DNA of 15,483 nt from UBA9732 sp963615565 (GTDB lineage Bacteria > Spirochaetota > Spirochaetia > Sphaerochaetales > Sphaerochaetaceae), in NCBI GenBank assembly GCA_963615565.1, contig CAVEGR010000089.1, positions 1-15,483 on the forward strand. The letters are read 5' to 3'. Shown in pieces: positions 13,246 to 15,483 of the stretch. Below the pieces are notes generated by a model. It was not told the origin of the DNA and ran no database searches. It worked only from the letters and a program-made list of their open reading frames with translations. Position 1 is the stretch's first letter. Each line of letters opens with the position of its first letter. The translations under genes and the position numbers were made by a program.

Positions 13246-15483
13246 ATGGGAGATAAGAAGGTAATTATAGTTGAGTCACCTACAAAAGCTAAGACAATTA
13301 GAAATTTCTTAGGACCAGATTGCGTTGTTGTTGCAAGTAATGGTCATGTGAGGACTCTCCCAAAAAACGATCTTTGCATTGATATTAAAAATGGTTATGC
13401 ACCAAAATACATAATTGATGAGAGCAAAGAAAAAATCATTTCTCAAATAAAGAGCGAAATGAAAGGTGCAAGTGAATTGATTCTTGCAACTGATGAGGAC
13501 CGTGAAGGAGAAAGTATTAGCTGGCATCTGGTTCAAGTATTGAAGCCAACCATGCCACAAAGAAGAATGGTCTTTCATGAAATTACAAAAAAAGCAATTC
13601 AAGAAGCTTTTGAACATGGCAGAGATATTGATATGAATTTGGTCCATGCTCAGGAAGCTAGAAGGGTCTTGGATAGGCTTTATGGATATACAATTTCTCC
13701 TGTGCTTTGGTCAAAGCTTTCAAATAAGAGCCTAAGTGCTGGAAGAGTTCAATCTCCTGGTTTAAGACTTATTGTTGACAGAGAACGCACAAGACTTACA
13801 TTTAAGAAATCTGAATACTGGGACGTTAAGGCAACTTTTGATGAAGGCTTTTATGCTTCAATATCTACCATCAATGGCCTTAAAGTTGCAGATGGTAAGG
13901 ATTTTGATAGCGATACAGGTAAGTACACGGGATCTAACAAGGTTGTTCTTCTTTCAAATGAAGACGCTTTGAAAATTGTTGATGACCTTTCTTCTAGCAA
14001 GTTTATGGTTACCGATATCAAAGAAAAGCAGGTCTCTCAGAAACCGTTTGCACCATTTATCACAAGTACTCTTCAACAGGAAGGTAATAGAAAGCTCCAC
14101 CTGTCCACAAAAGATACAATGAAGATTGCACAAAGCTTGTATGAAAACGGTTTTATCACCTACATGCGTACAGACAGCCCAACACTCAGCCAAGAGGGCA
14201 TCAATGGTGCACGCGAAAGCGTCCTAAAGCTTTACGGACAGGAGTACTTGCCTTCTGAATCCAGACAGTACACTGCAAAAAGCTCCAATGCACAGGAAGC
14301 CCACGAGGCAATAAGGCCATCTGGTGAACACTTCCGCCATCCCGATGACACTGGCCTTACAGGCCGTGAGTTAGAGCTTTACACTCTAATTTGGAAAAGA
14401 ACTTTAGCAAGCCAGATGAGCAATGCATTAAAGCAGAATACATCGGTCTCTATACAGGCAATGACCAGTGGTGGGGATGATGTGATGTTCTCTGCTAATG
14501 GTGTGCGAATTGAGTTCCCTGGTTTTATGAGAGTTTATGTGGAGGGCTCAGATGACCCAAGTGCAGCGCTGGAGGATAAGGAAACTCCTTTACCAAAGTT
14601 GACTGCAGGGCAGGGTTTGACGGCCAAGAAAATTGAAGAACTTGGGCATGAGACAAAGGAACCTAACCGTTATACAGAAGCTTCTTTGGTTCAGGCTCTT
14701 GAGAAACTTGGTATTGGAAGGCCTTCTACTTATGCAACTATCATTGATAGGCTTTTTGAGAAAAATTATATAATCAGAGAAAATGGCACACTTGTTCCTA
14801 CCTTCATAGGTTTTGGTGTGGTTCAGCTTCTTGAGTCATATTTTTCTGACAGAATTGACTATGGCTTTACTAGAGACATGGAAGATGGTCTTGATAAGAT
14901 TGCAGAAGGCAGGCTTGATGAGCTTCAATTCCTTAAAGATTTCTATGAAGGCGAGCATGGTCTTGAAAAACAGGTTAAAGCCAACAAGATGAGCATCAAC
15001 TCAAAGGATGTGAAAAAACTTTCTCTGCCACAGCTTTCTGCTGAAAATGAGATTAATCTTGGTCCTTATGGTCCATATGTAAAGAGCTCTGACGGAAAGT
15101 TTGTGTCGGTGCCAAAGAATTGGACGCCAGCGTCTGTTCAAGATAGTATGATTGAAGAACTTAAGCTTCAAGGCAGTTCTGATTCTAATGGAAAAGCTAA
15201 TACTCCTGAGACAATTGGAACCACAAATGATGGCCTACCAGTGCTATATTGTACAGGAAAATTTGGTGATTACTGGCAATTGGGCGATAAATCTCAGACC
15301 AGTGAAGTTAAGAGATTTAAGGTTCCTAAGAAGTATATTGGCAATAAATCTGTTCCTTTAGATGTTGTTTTAAAGTTCTTTAGCTTGCCAATAACTATTG
15401 GAAAATCAGAGTCTGGAGAGACTATTACTGCTGATGTTGGCAAATATGGTCCATATGTTAAGTGTGGTAATGACTTTAGAAGT
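13246..15483 (+). CDS. topA: DNA topoisomerase I (3' end beyond window)
   Basis: 746 codons are visible with no stop; the gene continues past the right edge. This type IA topoisomerase relaxes negative supercoils. The TOPRIM domain starts with IVESPTKAKTI (residues 8-18; Glu10 catalytic) and has DEDRE (Asp83, Asp85, Glu87) for magnesium. The active-site tyrosine is Tyr306 in YMRTDS. SAGRVQSPGL (164-173) and QEAHEAIRPS are further core motifs, and LGIGRPSTYATI lies in domain IV. The C-terminal part has no Cys4 zinc ribbons in view. Instead there are GPYGPYV (606-612) and KYGPYV (733-738), typical of the glycine/tyrosine C-terminal repeats seen in zinc-free topoisomerases I. The start has AGAGG seven bases upstream. 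GC content jumps within the gene (about 14161-14700). Confidence 0.97.
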   Translation, partial: MGDKKVIIVESPTKAKTIRNFLGPDCVVVASNGHVRTLPKNDLCIDIKNGYAPKYIIDESKEKIISQIKSEMKGASELILATDEDREGESISWHLVQVLKPTMPQRRMVFHEITKKAIQEAFEHGRDIDMNLVHAQEARRVLDRLYGYTISPVLWSKLSNKSLSAGRVQSPGLRLIVDRERTRLTFKKSEYWDVKATFDEGFYASISTINGLKVADGKDFDSDTGKYTGSNKVVLLSNEDALKIVDDLSSSKFMVTDIKEKQVSQKPFAPFITSTLQQEGNRKLHLSTKDTMKIAQSLYENGFITYMRTDSPTLSQEGINGARESVLKLYGQEYLPSESRQYTAKSSNAQEAHEAIRPSGEHFRHPDDTGLTGRELELYTLIWKRTLASQMSNALKQNTSVSIQAMTSGGDDVMFSANGVRIEFPGFMRVYVEGSDDPSAALEDKETPLPKLTAGQGLTAKKIEELGHETKEPNRYTEASLVQALEKLGIGRPSTYATIIDRLFEKNYIIRENGTLVPTFIGFGVVQLLESYFSDRIDYGFTRDMEDGLDKIAEGRLDELQFLKDFYEGEHGLEKQVKANKMSINSKDVKKLSLPQLSAENEINLGPYGPYVKSSDGKFVSVPKNWTPASVQDSMIEELKLQGSSDSNGKANTPETIGTTNDGLPVLYCTGKFGDYWQLGDKSQTSEVKRFKVPKKYIGNKSVPLDVVLKFFSLPITIGKSESGETITADVGKYGPYVKCGNDFRS

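Noticed and set aside
1..15483. Mobile elements, CRISPR arrays or prophage
   Set aside because: No transposase, integrase, terminal repeats or regularly spaced direct repeats were seen.

Overview
This window looks like chromosomal DNA from a low-GC spirochaete, most probably a Treponema. The AlaRS has the short architecture known from spirochaetes such as Borrelia. Sampled 60-base lines of the AT-rich parts are about 25-38% GC. The gene complement is housekeeping plus peptide and amino-acid uptake, and there are two signal-peptide or lipoprotein genes of unknown family. The genus is an inference; the sequence itself supports only a low-GC, double-membrane bacterium with spirochaete-like features. 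I see no phage, transposon, CRISPR or plasmid features.

Left part (1-5633): the 5' part of a tRNA gene reads leftward off the edge, and its promoter is divergent from dprA. A rightward series follows: dprA (DNA uptake and recombination mediator), a minimal alaS, an M18 aminopeptidase and a sodium-coupled amino-acid symporter (NSS family). The symporter and a leftward LysR-type regulator share bases in their stop codons.

Middle (5630-11849): the LysR gene and a small exported, probably beta-barrel, protein both read leftward. The barrel gene's intrinsic terminator runs directly into the LysR promoter. Rightward from 7289 come an OPT-family transporter, rlmN, ychF and a gene joining a riboflavin-kinase domain to a C-terminal OmpR-like winged-helix domain. 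Gaps of 21-45 bases suggest one operon. The last gene is the most unusual item in the window: an apparent flavokinase-regulator fusion.

Right part (11761-15483): a leftward lipoprotein gene overlaps the kinase fusion tail-to-tail by 89 bases. It is divergent from a small secreted protein of unknown family. topA then starts from a clear promoter and runs off the right edge. It lacks zinc-finger cysteines in the visible part and has an internal stretch of markedly higher GC.

Functionally, the OPT transporter, the M18 aminopeptidase and the NSS symporter together fit import and breakdown of peptides and amino acids. dprA, topA, alaS, rlmN and ychF are genome-maintenance and translation genes. 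dprA and topA, which are adjacent in many bacteria, lie here in the same orientation about 12 kb apart. Three genes (dprA, the LysR gene and the lipoprotein gene) have promoter-like -10 boxes only 7-9 bases from their best ATG, which suggests leaderless mRNAs.
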